Counted from the first letter of the stretch, positions 27,889 to 38,645 are shown. The stretch is DNA of 64,000 bases from Bacillus pumilus (GCA_001938995.1 MKZN01000001.1:186001-250000), one strand, 5' to 3'. The notes: a model not told the origin generated them from the sequence alone. Numbers and translations: made by a program.

Positions 27889-27917
27889 ACCTTGAAAGGC
27901 ATTTAGCCGGTCAAGGT
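27889..27917 (-). terminator. Terminator behind the DUF2247 immunity gene
   Basis: Arms ACCTTGA (27889-27895) and TCAAGGT (27911-27917) with a T-run on the minus strand. It ends the active toxin operon before the orphan cassette. Confidence 0.75.
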
Positions 27918-27964
27918 AATAAACTCTCAAAGAATTATTTTGTTTTCGACCTTATAATTATCGC

Positions 27965-28450
27965 TCAGTTTTGACTAAATCTCACTCCCTCTAATTTCAA
28001 AAATTTATCAAACCTATTTACCATTTCTTCTTTCGTAGTTGGAACTTCTTGGGGCATGTAATTAACAAAACTCACCATATCTTCTGGGTAGTGATGATTT
28101 CCATAAAACTCTGCAATTTTATTTAATAATTCATTATCTTCTTTACATCTTTCTTTTATTTCAGATAAATAAACAAATCTGAGTTTTCTGTTCTCCTCTA
28201 GTAATATTGCGCTATCTTCATCTAATTGGGGGAAATAATTAGTTTTTATTTCTAACATCACTTTATCTAAATCTTCACTAGATACTCCCCATGCAAGTTC
28301 ACCAACAATCCCACTTTCATCACCAATCTCCATCAACTCTACCGCATAGTCAGAAATAACGTCTTTACTAAAGTAATTTTCTTGCACACCTACAAAAATA
28401 GTTTTCCAGTCATACTGAATATGTCTATTTTTTAAATCTTTTAAGTTCAT
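27965..28450 (-). CDS. DUF2247-type immunity protein
   Basis: About 161 residues, acidic, cytoplasmic, no membrane segment. Features: QYDWKTIFVGVQENYFSKD at the start, GELAWGVSSEDLDKVMLEI in the middle, and a C-terminal helix. I assign it to the DUF2247-type immunity group from memory and from its place 12 bp behind the toxin gene. The ATG at 28450 follows GGAGGTGAATAAT; a GTG three codons earlier overlaps the site. Its job is probably to block the C-terminal domain of the toxin encoded at 28463-30235. Confidence 0.75.
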   Translation of the reverse strand: MNLKDLKNRHIQYDWKTIFVGVQENYFSKDVISDYAVELMEIGDESGIVGELAWGVSSEDLDKVMLEIKTNYFPQLDEDSAILLEENRKLRFVYLSEIKERCKEDNELLNKIAEFYGNHHYPEDMVSFVNYMPQEVPTTKEEMVNRFDKFLKLEGVRFSQN

Positions 28451-28462
28451 ATTATTCACCTC

Positions 28463-30235
28463 CTATTTTTTTAGGATTTGATTTGGCTTACCCGTTATAA
28501 CACCATTTTCAATGAATCTCCTGTGGCTCACGTCACCATTTGGCTCAACAATCCATTCAAAAACACCTTTTTTGCCATTATTACTACCTGTTATTTGGTA
28601 TAATCCTCTTTTAATGTTGTCCCCTCCTACCAGTGGAAACTCCTCAGCAAATCTTGAATAATTATCAATAACATCAGAAAAGCCATGTTCCTTTGATACA
28701 TGAGGGAACTCTTTTTCTATAAATGGTTTCCCTTTTTCATCTCTTCCCCAAACTGGTTTTACTTCATCAACCTTTTTCCCACTTCCAACTCGTTTTCCAT
28801 CTATAATAGGACCCTCGAGTTCTTCAATTACTTTAGAATTAGCACCACTGACTTTCAGACCAGCATCACCCGTACCCTTAGCCGGCTTATCTACCTTCTC
28901 AACCTTCTTCGCCACATTCTTCCCTTGATCAATCTTAAAAGCATATTTCCCAACCTTGAGTAGTTTCATGACTGGGATGATGGATATGGCGGCTAGGGCT
29001 TGGTCTGTGCCATTGATTTTTTTGCCGGTTTCAGGGTCTTTTCCTGTCACAGCTCGGTAACCGTCGTAGATGCCGCTGAATTCTAAGATGATGTTTTCGG
29101 CTTTTGAGACAATTTCACCGTCTAATATGCGTTTGGCGTTTCCGTTGCTTCGGCTTTCTGGAATTTTGTCGACTTCTTCTTTTATTACTTTACCGTTTGC
29201 AATATACGTTCGGATGATTTGTTTATTGGCGTATACGGTGTATCGACCGCCTATAAAATCAATGTCTGATGAGTCGGTGACGACTTCATCTGCAATGTCG
29301 AATTCTTTCAGTTTTTTGATGCCTTTTACATTGTATAGTTTATCATTGATGACCCTGATGTCTCCATATATCCGTTTTTTTGCGAACACGGCTTCTTTTT
29401 GTAATGGCGTAAGCGATGGGTCGTTTGCTTTTACTTGTTTTTGGATGTTTCGATGGTTCTCATTTCGAACCACCGTATCCACATTCGCTCGCTCTTTTTC
29501 ATTCAACTTCTTAAGCATAATCATCATCGGGTTTTCATCGGGATTGTCTATTTTTTTATTTAGTTCGTTTAGGTTACTGCTGATTTTTTTGTCTTCCTCA
29601 TTTTTGAGAATAGATCCTTTTTTGTAGCTCGTGATCTCGATTTTCGAGCCAGTGAACATGTTGCCAAGGGTATTGATGTATTCCTTCATTGTTTGGATGG
29701 AGCTCTTGGTTTCATCCAAAGCACTGGCTTGTTCTCTGTCAAAGGCATGGAGCGATCCAATGGTTTTTGAGATGTTCATCCATGCTTTTTGATAGCTCGC
29801 TTGAAAGGCAGATTCGTCCACTCTTTGTAAATCTATGATATGGCTGACCTTGCCGATGGCGCTATTGGCATCTGACACGATTTCAGAAATAGCCTGTTGG
29901 GCGTTTTTTAAACCTTGATCCAGCTCATGTTCAAGAAAAGATTGTGAGATATAACCTTTTTCATTTGATTCAAATGCGTGAAGTGCTGTTTTTATTTTTT
30001 TGAGCGCGGCGCTGTATTCCTCAATGGCGACTTGAAAGAATTGCAAAAAGGGAATGTGACACTCCGTATAAAACGCTTTTATCGCTTGTCCAGCTTCTCC
30101 CTTTAGCGCGCCATCTAATGAGATGATTCGATTGATTTGTTTTTCTAGGGATTTAACATCCTGTGATTGCTGCTTCAGCTGATTCAGCGTTTGGTCAATT
30201 CCATTCTTCAGCTCAAAGGCGTCAAGGGTTTTCAT
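28463..30235 (-). CDS. LXG-domain polymorphic toxin (YobL/YeeF family)
   Basis: 590-residue toxin exported by the type VII (Yuk/Ess) system. Residues 1-205: LXG domain, helical, beginning MKTLDAFELKNGIDQTLNQL. Residues 206-460: linker with a hydrophobic segment (LAAISIIPVMKLLKVGKYAF). Residues 461-590: tip with DGKRVGSGKKVDEVKP, GFSDVIDNYSRFAEEFPL, LYQITGSNNGKKGVFEWI and RRFIENGVITGKPNQ, a tip type widespread in Bacillus LXG proteins, probably a nuclease, with catalytic residues not identified. Start at 30235 follows AAAGGAG. It is third in the operon after two small partner proteins and before its immunity gene. The secretion genes themselves are not in the window. Confidence 0.88.
   Translation of the reverse strand: MKTLDAFELKNGIDQTLNQLKQQSQDVKSLEKQINRIISLDGALKGEAGQAIKAFYTECHIPFLQFFQVAIEEYSAALKKIKTALHAFESNEKGYISQSFLEHELDQGLKNAQQAISEIVSDANSAIGKVSHIIDLQRVDESAFQASYQKAWMNISKTIGSLHAFDREQASALDETKSSIQTMKEYINTLGNMFTGSKIEITSYKKGSILKNEEDKKISSNLNELNKKIDNPDENPMMIMLKKLNEKERANVDTVVRNENHRNIQKQVKANDPSLTPLQKEAVFAKKRIYGDIRVINDKLYNVKGIKKLKEFDIADEVVTDSSDIDFIGGRYTVYANKQIIRTYIANGKVIKEEVDKIPESRSNGNAKRILDGEIVSKAENIILEFSGIYDGYRAVTGKDPETGKKINGTDQALAAISIIPVMKLLKVGKYAFKIDQGKNVAKKVEKVDKPAKGTGDAGLKVSGANSKVIEELEGPIIDGKRVGSGKKVDEVKPVWGRDEKGKPFIEKEFPHVSKEHGFSDVIDNYSRFAEEFPLVGGDNIKRGLYQITGSNNGKKGVFEWIVEPNGDVSHRRFIENGVITGKPNQILKK
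28910..29407. repeat. Direct repeat, intact toxin copy
   Basis: Partner of 27145-27642, same orientation, offset 1765 bp. Lies inside the linker of the intact LXG gene. Confidence 0.85.
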
Positions 30236-30246
30236 TCCATTCTCCT

Positions 30247-30525
30247 TTACTTTCTTTTAGTACTCGTAGCAATTGCTTTGTCTGTTTCCATCATCGTGTT
30301 AACGGCTTGTTCTGTTTGTGCAAGTTGTTTTTGGAGAATCTCCGTATACGATGTACCGAGATCGTTCAATTGCTGATTGATCTTTTCGATTTTTTCCGTA
30401 GTTGAGAGTTCATTTTTCCCTTTGATGGTTTTTGGAAGTGCTGAATGGATGTGAGCGCCTGCTTGTTTTGCATTTTTTAATGTTTTTTTCACTTCACCGG
30501 CATCTATTTTGATTTCTTTGCTCAT
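30247..30525 (-). CDS. YwqI/YxiC-like LXG partner protein (DUF5344)
   Basis: 92-residue, helical, Lys-rich small protein (MSKEIKIDAGEVKKTLKNA). It resembles YwqI/YxiC, and members of this group bind the LXG domain and help target it to the type VII machine. The ATG at 30525 directly follows the stop of the upstream YwqH-like gene (TAAATG junction) and has GAGGGAAAT upstream. It lies 11 bp before the toxin gene. The partner role is known for the family, not shown here. Confidence 0.8.
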   Translation of the reverse strand: MSKEIKIDAGEVKKTLKNAKQAGAHIHSALPKTIKGKNELSTTEKIEKINQQLNDLGTSYTEILQKQLAQTEQAVNTMMETDKAIATSTKRK

Positions 30526-30933
30526 TTATTTCCCTCTTTTTTCTTCCAGTTGTTTTTGCTTCTCTTTTTCAATTTTCTTTTCAATTGAATGGACTTCATT
30601 TTTTAATGATTGGATATCCGATTTCAGTTCATTTATTTTTTCATTGATTCGATCCAACAAATTCGTCAACTGAGTACTTTTTATCTCTTTGCCCGCCAAT
30701 TTCATCTCATCGCGAATGTCATCAAATGCATCTGCGAGTTGTCCAAACCATGTTTTTGATGTCAGTTCTGGAAGGGTGATGTTTCGATTCGCTTCCGTCA
30801 AGGCTGTTTTCGTCGCTTTTAGTTCTTTGCGGCACATATTGAGTTCAATGATTTGTTCTTTTTTCATGGATATGTCTGCCTTTGCTGCATACAAGGCGGT
30901 CGTGTATCCTAACATTGCTCCAGAAATCGTCAT
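30526..30933 (-). CDS. YwqH-like LXG partner protein (DUF5082)
   Basis: 135-residue helical protein. It has a WxG-like segment (TWFGQLADAFDDIRDEM, near residue 60) typical of WXG100-related helical hairpins and a long C-terminal coiled coil rich in Lys and Glu. It fits the YwqH (DUF5082) family. First gene of the toxin operon; the promoter must lie in 30934-31060, where an AT-rich stretch is present but no clear consensus was fixed. Start at 30933 has AGAGG close by. Confidence 0.78.
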   Translation of the reverse strand: MTISGAMLGYTTALYAAKADISMKKEQIIELNMCRKELKATKTALTEANRNITLPELTSKTWFGQLADAFDDIRDEMKLAGKEIKSTQLTNLLDRINEKINELKSDIQSLKNEVHSIEKKIEKEKQKQLEEKRGK

Positions 30934-31062
30934 ACACCTCTATTCCTCTTATAGTCCTCCGCTATTTTACCATTTGCTAGCACATGAGGCATATGTTTGA
31001 AAACGAATTCAATGAAAAACGAATCATAGGTATTAGGTTTTTATACCTATTTATTCGCACAA

Positions 31063-31095
31063 AAAAAGCTAGTTTCGTGAAGAAACTAGCTTTTT
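31063..31095. terminator. Terminator of pta
   Basis: 14-bp perfect arms (31063-31076 and 31082-31095), loop of 5, T-run on the minus strand; 12 bp behind the pta stop. Confidence 0.9.
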
Positions 31096-31106
31096 GGATT
31101 CTAAAA

Positions 31107-32078
31107 TTATAGTGCTTGAGCTGCTGTGATCAGCGCAAGGTTGTAAACGTCCTCGGCATTACAGCCTCTTGATAAATCGTTTACTGGTTGGTTTAGACCT
31201 TGCAGAATTGGACCTACTGCTTCAAAGTTACCTAAGCGCTGTGCAATTTTGTAACCGATGTTTCCAGCTTCGAGGCTAGGGAAAACAAAAACGCTAGCAT
31301 CGCCTTTGATCACGGAATCTGGTGCTTTACTCGCTGCCACTGAAGGAACGAAAGCTGCATCGAATTGGAACTCTCCATCAAGTACAAGCTCAGGTGCTTG
31401 CTCATTTGCAATGCGGACTGCTTCTGATACTTTTTCTGTTTCGTCTGATTTCGCTGAGCCTTTTGTTGAGAAGCTAAGCATAGCCACACGTGGTTCAATG
31501 TCAAACATTTTCGCTGTGTTCGCACTTTCGATGGCGATTTCAGCTAGATCTTGGCTATCTGGTGCAATGTTGATTGCACAGTCAGCGAACACATATTGCT
31601 CTTCGCCGCGAGCCATGATGAAGACGCCAGATGTTTTCTTTACGCCTTCTTTTGTTTTAATGATTTGAAGTGCCGGACGCACTGTGTCAGCTGTTGAGTG
31701 TGCTGCACCGCTCACAAGACCATCTGCAAGACCTTTGTAGACAAGCATTGTACCGAAATAGTTTTCATCCAGTAATGCTTTTCTTGCTTGCTCTTCTGTC
31801 GCTTTCCCTTTACGTCTTTCAACGAAAGCTTGTACTAACTCTTCAAACCCTTCATATGTATGAGGATCATACACGTCAACACCATCAAGTGTAAGACCTA
31901 ATTCTTTTGCTTTTGCTTCGACTTCCTGTTTATTACCTACAACGATCGGCTGTAACACTTTGCCATCTGCAAGCTTTTGAACGGCTGTTAGAATGCGCTC
32001 GTCCATTCCCTCAGGAAATACGATTTTTACTCCCTTACCTGCAACCTTTTCCTGAACTGTTGAAAAAATATCTGCCAC
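31107..32078 (-). CDS. pta: Phosphate acetyltransferase
   Basis: Converts acetyl-CoA and phosphate to acetyl phosphate and CoA in overflow metabolism. 323 residues from a GTG at 32078, which has AAGGAGGGTATTGAA upstream and gives the exact B. subtilis length; the frame reaches further up without support. Family motifs: KIVFPEGMDERIL, SGAAHSTADTVRPALQIIKT, PRVAMLSFSTKGSAKSDE and ANVFVFPSLEAGNIGYK-like (DASVFVFPSLEAGNIG). A CcpA site upstream fits glucose activation, as known in B. subtilis. Divergent from hemQ. Confidence 0.96.
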   Translation of the reverse strand: MADIFSTVQEKVAGKGVKIVFPEGMDERILTAVQKLADGKVLQPIVVGNKQEVEAKAKELGLTLDGVDVYDPHTYEGFEELVQAFVERRKGKATEEQARKALLDENYFGTMLVYKGLADGLVSGAAHSTADTVRPALQIIKTKEGVKKTSGVFIMARGEEQYVFADCAINIAPDSQDLAEIAIESANTAKMFDIEPRVAMLSFSTKGSAKSDETEKVSEAVRIANEQAPELVLDGEFQFDAAFVPSVAASKAPDSVIKGDASVFVFPSLEAGNIGYKIAQRLGNFEAVGPILQGLNQPVNDLSRGCNAEDVYNLALITAAQAL

Positions 32079-32163
32079 TTCAATACCCTCCTTGATTTTA
32101 CAAAAAAAGCGTTCTCTTTTAAGCATACTCCTCTTCTCCATAAATTCAAACTACCAACTTCTA

Positions 32164-32177
32164 TTATAGCGCTTACA
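32164..32177 (-). promoter_or_regulatory. cre site (CcpA) upstream of pta
   Basis: On the minus strand TGTAAGCGCTATAA matches the cre consensus TGWAANCGNTNWCA at all but one defined base. It lies 86 bp before the GTG start, upstream of the likely promoter, the place where CcpA activates pta in B. subtilis. Confidence 0.75.
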
Positions 32178-32317
32178 TATTAAATTCTTATTTTTCAAAC
32201 TAATTAAGTCAATAACTGTTCATGCGCTTGGTTCGTTCAAGTTTTGATCACATCTCCATTTGGATAAACTATGGTATAGTTGGGACAGATGAAAAACTGT
32301 AAATAGGAGTGAAAGAA

Positions 32318-33085
32318 ATGAGCGAACAACATACAACAAATGAAGCAGCTCAAACACTAGATGGTTGGTATGCGCTGCATGATTTTAGAACCATCGACTG
32401 GACAGCTTGGAGGCTGCTGACAAGCGATGAGCGTCAAGCCATCATTCATGAGTTCACAGGTCTATTAGAAAAATGGAAAACGGCAGAAAGCGAAAAAGCT
32501 GGAAGTCAAACAATCTATAGTATTGTCGGCCAAAAAGCAGATATTATGCTCATGATTTTGCGCCCAACGATGGAAGAACTCAATGAAATTGAACTTGAAT
32601 TCAACAAGTCACGACTCGCAGAATTTACAATCCCTGCGTATTCATATGTATCGGTTGTTGAATTAAGTAACTACTTAGCAAGTGGAGACGGTGGCGATCC
32701 ATACGAAAATCCACATGTTCGCGCGCGTTTATACCCTGAGCTCCCTTCCTCTAAATATGTGTGTTTCTATCCAATGGATAAAAGACGTTCCGGCAATGAC
32801 AACTGGTATATGCTCTCAATGGACAAACGAAAAACCCTCATGAGAAGCCATGGCTTAATTGGCAGAAGCTATGCTGGGAAAGTGAAACAAATCATTACAG
32901 GGTCAGTCGGTTTTGATGATTATGAGTGGGGCGTCACCCTTTTCTCTGACGATGTCCTACAGTTCAAAAAACTGGTTTATGAAATGCGTTTTGATGAAGT
33001 GAGTGCACGCTACGGCGAATTTGGTTCCTTCTTTGTTGGAAACCGATTAGCAAATGATCAGCTAGCGTCTTATTTTCATGTATGA
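32318..33085 (+). CDS. hemQ: Coproheme decarboxylase HemQ
   Basis: Oxidatively decarboxylates Fe-coproporphyrin III to heme b, the last step of the Gram-positive heme pathway. 255 residues, chlorite-dismutase family. Expected features include [14 protein letters not shown], the segment [13 protein letters not shown] with the reactive Tyr, and YPMDKRR...[17 protein letters not shown] with the proximal His. The ATG at 32318 is eight bases after AGGAG; a GTG at 32309 overlaps that site. Divergent from pta, as in B. subtilis (ywfI). Confidence 0.94.
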   Translation: MSEQHTTNEAAQTLDGWYALHDFRTIDWTAWRLLTSDERQAIIHEFTGLLEKWKTAESEKAGSQTIYSIVGQKADIMLMILRPTMEELNEIELEFNKSRLAEFTIPAYSYVSVVELSNYLASGDGGDPYENPHVRARLYPELPSSKYVCFYPMDKRRSGNDNWYMLSMDKRKTLMRSHGLIGRSYAGKVKQIITGSVGFDDYEWGVTLFSDDVLQFKKLVYEMRFDEVSARYGEFGSFFVGNRLANDQLASYFHV

Positions 33086-33094
33086 TAAATTCTT

Positions 33095-33120
33095 AAGGCT
33101 TCGGACCTCTCCGAAGCCTT
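33095..33120. terminator. Terminator between hemQ and the Lrp gene
   Basis: 11-bp perfect arms (33095-33105 and 33110-33120), loop of 4, T-run on the plus strand. Confidence 0.9.
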
Positions 33121-33123
33121 TTT

Positions 33124-33603
33124 CTATTTGTTCACTGTCATTTCAGGCTCTTCTATTTCTCTCACACGTTCCTGAACCGGATGTGAAAAGGAGAGCTCTG
33201 ACAGCACAATATGGGATACTGTTTTTGTAAATCCAGACACTGCTTGAATAAATGCCTCAATCTCTTCTAGAGATGCGACAGACAGCTTAATGAAAAAGCA
33301 AGATTGTCCTGCCACCCGGTAAGCAAAAAAAGCACGGGGATGCTGATCCATAAATGTCACAAAACGATGGTACTCTCCGTTTAACACGGTGACTTCCAGG
33401 AGACAGTCGATCACAAGCCCTAATTTTTTATAATTGACCTGCACGGCATACCCTTCAATAATCCCTGCATCTTCTAATTTCCGTACTCTTTCTGCTACCG
33501 CAGGTGCTGACAAGTTGACTCGTTTGGACAATTCCCTCATGGATAAGCGTGCATCTTTCCTCAGCTCGTTTAAAATATGCACATCAACCTCGGTGATTTT
33601 CAT
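33124..33603 (-). CDS. Lrp/AsnC family transcriptional regulator
   Basis: 159 residues. The N-terminal winged helix (DVHILNELRKDARLSMRELSK, then LSAPAVAERVRKLEDAGII) is followed by the RAM/ligand domain (LEVTVLNGEYHRF, AYRVAGQSCFFIKLSVASLEEIEAFI). Such octameric regulators answer to amino acids. It is divergent from an MFS exporter gene with 145 bp between the starts and an inverted repeat in the gap, so it probably controls that gene and itself. Which B. subtilis Lrp it corresponds to is not clear. Confidence 0.9.
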   Translation of the reverse strand: MKITEVDVHILNELRKDARLSMRELSKRVNLSAPAVAERVRKLEDAGIIEGYAVQVNYKKLGLVIDCLLEVTVLNGEYHRFVTFMDQHPRAFFAYRVAGQSCFFIKLSVASLEEIEAFIQAVSGFTKTVSHIVLSELSFSHPVQERVREIEEPEMTVNK

Positions 33604-33673
33604 TCGCTATCCTCCTATCCTAATTTCGTTCCATTTGAAAAATATTTTATGATGATACTTATGATATGAAATG

Positions 33674-33708
33674 TAAAATAAATCTAAATAATGGTAGAAT
33701 TTATTTTA
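33674..33708. promoter_or_regulatory. Candidate operator between Lrp and MFS genes
   Basis: Perfect inverted repeat TAAAATAAAT (33674-33683) and ATTTATTTTA (33699-33708), centres 25 bp apart. It lies in the divergent promoter region, 40-75 bp before the MFS start and 70-105 bp before the regulator start. AT-rich dyads of this sort are usual for Lrp-family sites. Confidence 0.55.
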
Positions 33709-33748
33709 GCGTAACTGAATGAAAATGCAAGTATGGAGGGATCACTCG

Positions 33749-34981
33749 ATGAAAGATTCTTTAGACAGCCCGGCTTCTAAAACATTTCCCATCACACTTG
33801 CCATTGCACTCACACTTGGCGTATTTGCGGCGGGATCGGAAGAACTGGTCATTTCACCACTGTTACCTGACTTATCTGGCTCTTTTCAACACTCTCTTGA
33901 TATTCTTGCTCTTTCCATCAGCATTTATGGGTTGGCTGTTTTGGTCGGAGCGCCGCTGCTGATTCCTTTAGGGGATCGATATTCAAGGGAATTATGCTTG
34001 ATTATCGGGCTATCTTTCTTCTTGATTGGAACAGTCTTGTGCGCTGCCGCACCGAATTTGACAGTGTTTTTTGCTGGTCGTGCCATTTCGGGACTGGCGA
34101 CTGGTGTATTTGTTCCAACTGCCTATGCACTTGTTGGCGATCGGGTTCCATATCAACACAGAGGTAAGGTGATGGGCCTTATTGTGTCGAGCTGGTCTCT
34201 TTCCCTTGTCCTTGGTGTACCGATCGGTGCCTTTATCGGTCAAAGCCTGAACTGGCGCTGGACGTTTTGGATTTTCGCGATCATGAGTCTCATTGTGCTA
34301 CTGCTTGTCATCCTCGAATCACGTAAACAAGTCGCTACAACTCAGCCAACCCCCGAAGAAGCTAATAAGAAAATGGGGTCTTTATGGGGAGCTTTAAAAA
34401 TTCATCGTGTCCCTGCCTATTTGACCGTGACATTTTGTACGATGCTTGGGTTTTATGGAATGTACTCTTTTTTAGGCGCTTACTTGCAAAGTTTGTTTGA
34501 AGGAGGTCAATCAACAGCTGGACTGCTCATCATGGCATATGGAATTGGTTTTTCTATGAGTGTGTTTACTGGTAAATTAGCAGACTGGTTCGGAAAAACC
34601 CGTTCTCTGTACTTTGTTCTAGCTGGCATCACGTTGGTTCTCGTCTTGCTTCCCTATGCACCATTTTCGTGGATATTGCTGATTTTCGCTTTATTTATGT
34701 GGGGTGCACTACAAAGTTTATCCGTCACACTGCTTAGCACCATTTTGAGTGACTGCTCCCAAACACAACGCGGAAAGGTGATGGCTTTTTACAGTCTGGC
34801 TTCAAATCTTGCCGTCATGCTCGGTTCAGCACTCATGGGGCCTGTCTATGTCCACTTTGGATATCATACAGTCGGTCTTGTATGTGCACTCATTACCTTT
34901 GCTGGTTTTATCATCAGCCTCGGCAGTTACAAACGCGAACGTGCTTTACAGCATGCACAACAAAACACATTCGACACTTAA
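33749..34981 (+). CDS. MFS exporter next to the bacilysin genes
   Basis: Major facilitator with 12 predicted helices, 410 residues. The motif-A type loop (GDRYSRE after helix 2) and RAISGLATGVFVPTAYALVGD (helix 4 region, drug/H+ antiporter) place it with drug efflux proteins (DHA1). The ATG at 33749 follows GGAGGGATCACTCG; the frame begins earlier without site. It lies 140 bp before bacA in the same direction, but a terminator and a new promoter separate them. Since bacE is missing from the bac operon, this protein may export bacilysin; YwfA of B. subtilis is another possible counterpart. Confidence 0.88.
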   Translation: MKDSLDSPASKTFPITLAIALTLGVFAAGSEELVISPLLPDLSGSFQHSLDILALSISIYGLAVLVGAPLLIPLGDRYSRELCLIIGLSFFLIGTVLCAAAPNLTVFFAGRAISGLATGVFVPTAYALVGDRVPYQHRGKVMGLIVSSWSLSLVLGVPIGAFIGQSLNWRWTFWIFAIMSLIVLLLVILESRKQVATTQPTPEEANKKMGSLWGALKIHRVPAYLTVTFCTMLGFYGMYSFLGAYLQSLFEGGQSTAGLLIMAYGIGFSMSVFTGKLADWFGKTRSLYFVLAGITLVLVLLPYAPFSWILLIFALFMWGALQSLSVTLLSTILSDCSQTQRGKVMAFYSLASNLAVMLGSALMGPVYVHFGYHTVGLVCALITFAGFIISLGSYKRERALQHAQQNTFDT

Positions 34982-34990
34982 ATTCCAGTC

Positions 34991-35016
34991 ACTGCACATC
35001 TCTCTGTATGTGCAGT
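34991..35016 (+). terminator. Terminator of the MFS gene
   Basis: 9-bp arms (34991-34999 and 35008-35016), loop of 8, T-run on the plus strand. Confidence 0.85.
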
Positions 35017-35058
35017 TTTTTAAACTACTTTTGTAAATGTTATTTATTATTAAATTTG

Positions 35059-35087
35059 TTGACATTTACCAATTATATTTTTATAAT
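35059..35087 (+). promoter_or_regulatory. Consensus sigma-A promoter of the bac operon
   Basis: TTGACA (35059-35064), exactly 17 bp, TATAAT (35082-35087): a perfect consensus promoter 35 bp before the bacA start. Such a strong core promoter is normally held by repressors (in B. subtilis CodY, AbrB and ScoC act here). The AT-rich stretch at 35090-35110 could be an operator. Confidence 0.9.
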
Positions 35088-35121
35088 CTAGTAAAAATTT
35101 GAAAAAGATTGGATGGTAAAC

Positions 35122-37191
<2,070 letters not shown>

Positions 37192-37206
37192 AAAGGAGTG
37201 TTATTG

Positions 37207-38628
37207 TTGAGTAAAAAAACCGTACTAGTCATTGCTGACTTAGGAGGCTGCCCGCCTCATATGTTTTATGAAAGCGTGGCTGAATCGTATCATATCGTTT
37301 CTTATATCCCAAGACCGTATGCCATCACAAAAGGACACGCCGAACTAATCGAAAAATACTCCATTGCGGTGATAAAAGATCGGAACTATTTTGAAACAAC
37401 CCCCTCTTTTGAACATCCCGATTCCATCTATTGGGCGCAAGATGATGATCCAAAATCAGAAGAAGAGGTTGTTGAAGACCTGATCCGTGTAGCTACCTTT
37501 TTCAAAGTAGACGCCATGACCACAAATAATGAATTATTTATTGCCCCGATGGCAAAAGCAGCGGAACGTCTCGGTCTTCGCGGTGCCGGTGTGAAGGCGG
37601 CAGAAATGGCGCGGGACAAAAGCCGAATGCGTGCTGCCTTCAATACATCTGGTGTCAAAGCAATCAAAAGTCAGCCGGTCACTACTTTATCAGATTTTCA
37701 AAAGGCCATTGAATCGATCGGTACACCGCTCATTTTAAAGCCTACATATTTAGCAAGCTCCATTGGCGTCACGCTTTTTCGTGAGCGAGCCGGGAGTGAT
37801 GACCTTTTTTTAAACGTACAATCTTATTTGCAAACCATTCCAGTTCCAAGCGCTGTGACATATGAAGCCCCGTTCGTCGCTGAAACGTATCTTGAGGGTA
37901 CTTATGAAGATTGGTATCAGGAAGAAGGATATGCTGATTATGTCAGCGTCGAAGGGTTGGTCGTAGAGGGTGAGTATATTCCCTTTGTCATTCATGATAA
38001 GACCCCTCAAATCGGCTTTACAGAAACCGCTCATATCACACCGTCGATTTTAGACCATAAAGCAAAGCAGCTCATTATCGACGCTGCACGGAAAGCGAAT
38101 GAAGGTTTAGGGCTTGAAAACTGTGCAACCCATACAGAGGTCAAACTGATGAAAAATCGAGAAGTCGGACTTATTGAAACCGCCGCAAGATTTGCGGGAT
38201 GGAATATGATTCCGAATATTCAAAAGGTGTTTGGGGTGGATATGGCCAAACTACTCATTGATGTGTTAGTCGATGGGAAAAATGCCGCTTTCCCAACGGA
38301 GCTACTGTCAGGACACACATGTTATATAGCCGACTGCCATTTGTACCCTCAGCATTTCAAGGAAAGTGGACACATACCGCCCGATGTCACACATATGACG
38401 ATTGATCATGTTTATATTCCGCAGGATGCGTTGGTCGGGGATACAGTGATTGTGAATGAATCAATACCTACCAAAGGAACCTTTGTGGACCTTTCTTTGT
38501 TTGAAGCCTTTAATGGCATTGTATCTCTTGAATTAAAGGGCTCATCTTCTCAGGATGTCGCTTCATCCATCCACAACATTCAAAAGCAAGCAACCATTCA
38601 TCTGATGGATGAATTTGTAAAGGGATAG
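37207..38628 (+). CDS. bacD: L-alanine-L-anticapsin ligase BacD
   Basis: ATP-grasp dipeptide ligase that joins L-Ala to L-anticapsin, giving bacilysin. 473 residues from a TTG at 37207, eight bases after AAAAGGAG; this aligns with the B. subtilis N-terminus (KKTVLVIADLGG). ATP-grasp blocks: PLILKPTYLASSIGVTL, EAPFVAETYLEGTY, GLENCATHTEVKLMKN and GLIETAARFAGWNMIP. Fifteen bp behind bacC. In B. subtilis bacE follows; here bacF follows at once. Confidence 0.95.
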   Translation: MSKKTVLVIADLGGCPPHMFYESVAESYHIVSYIPRPYAITKGHAELIEKYSIAVIKDRNYFETTPSFEHPDSIYWAQDDDPKSEEEVVEDLIRVATFFKVDAMTTNNELFIAPMAKAAERLGLRGAGVKAAEMARDKSRMRAAFNTSGVKAIKSQPVTTLSDFQKAIESIGTPLILKPTYLASSIGVTLFRERAGSDDLFLNVQSYLQTIPVPSAVTYEAPFVAETYLEGTYEDWYQEEGYADYVSVEGLVVEGEYIPFVIHDKTPQIGFTETAHITPSILDHKAKQLIIDAARKANEGLGLENCATHTEVKLMKNREVGLIETAARFAGWNMIPNIQKVFGVDMAKLLIDVLVDGKNAAFPTELLSGHTCYIADCHLYPQHFKESGHIPPDVTHMTIDHVYIPQDALVGDTVIVNESIPTKGTFVDLSLFEAFNGIVSLELKGSSSQDVASSIHNIQKQATIHLMDEFVKG

Positions 38629-38645
38629 AAAGAGAGGCTAATGTT

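Noticed and set aside
26672..29627. Plus-strand open frames of 75-185 codons in the toxin region
   Set aside because: They are antisense shadows of the toxin genes; the repeated ones occur twice only because the toxin linker is repeated. No ribosome sites.
35088..35112. CodY box before bacA
   Set aside because: The AAATTTGAAAAAG stretch matches the 15-bp CodY motif too poorly to list as a site.
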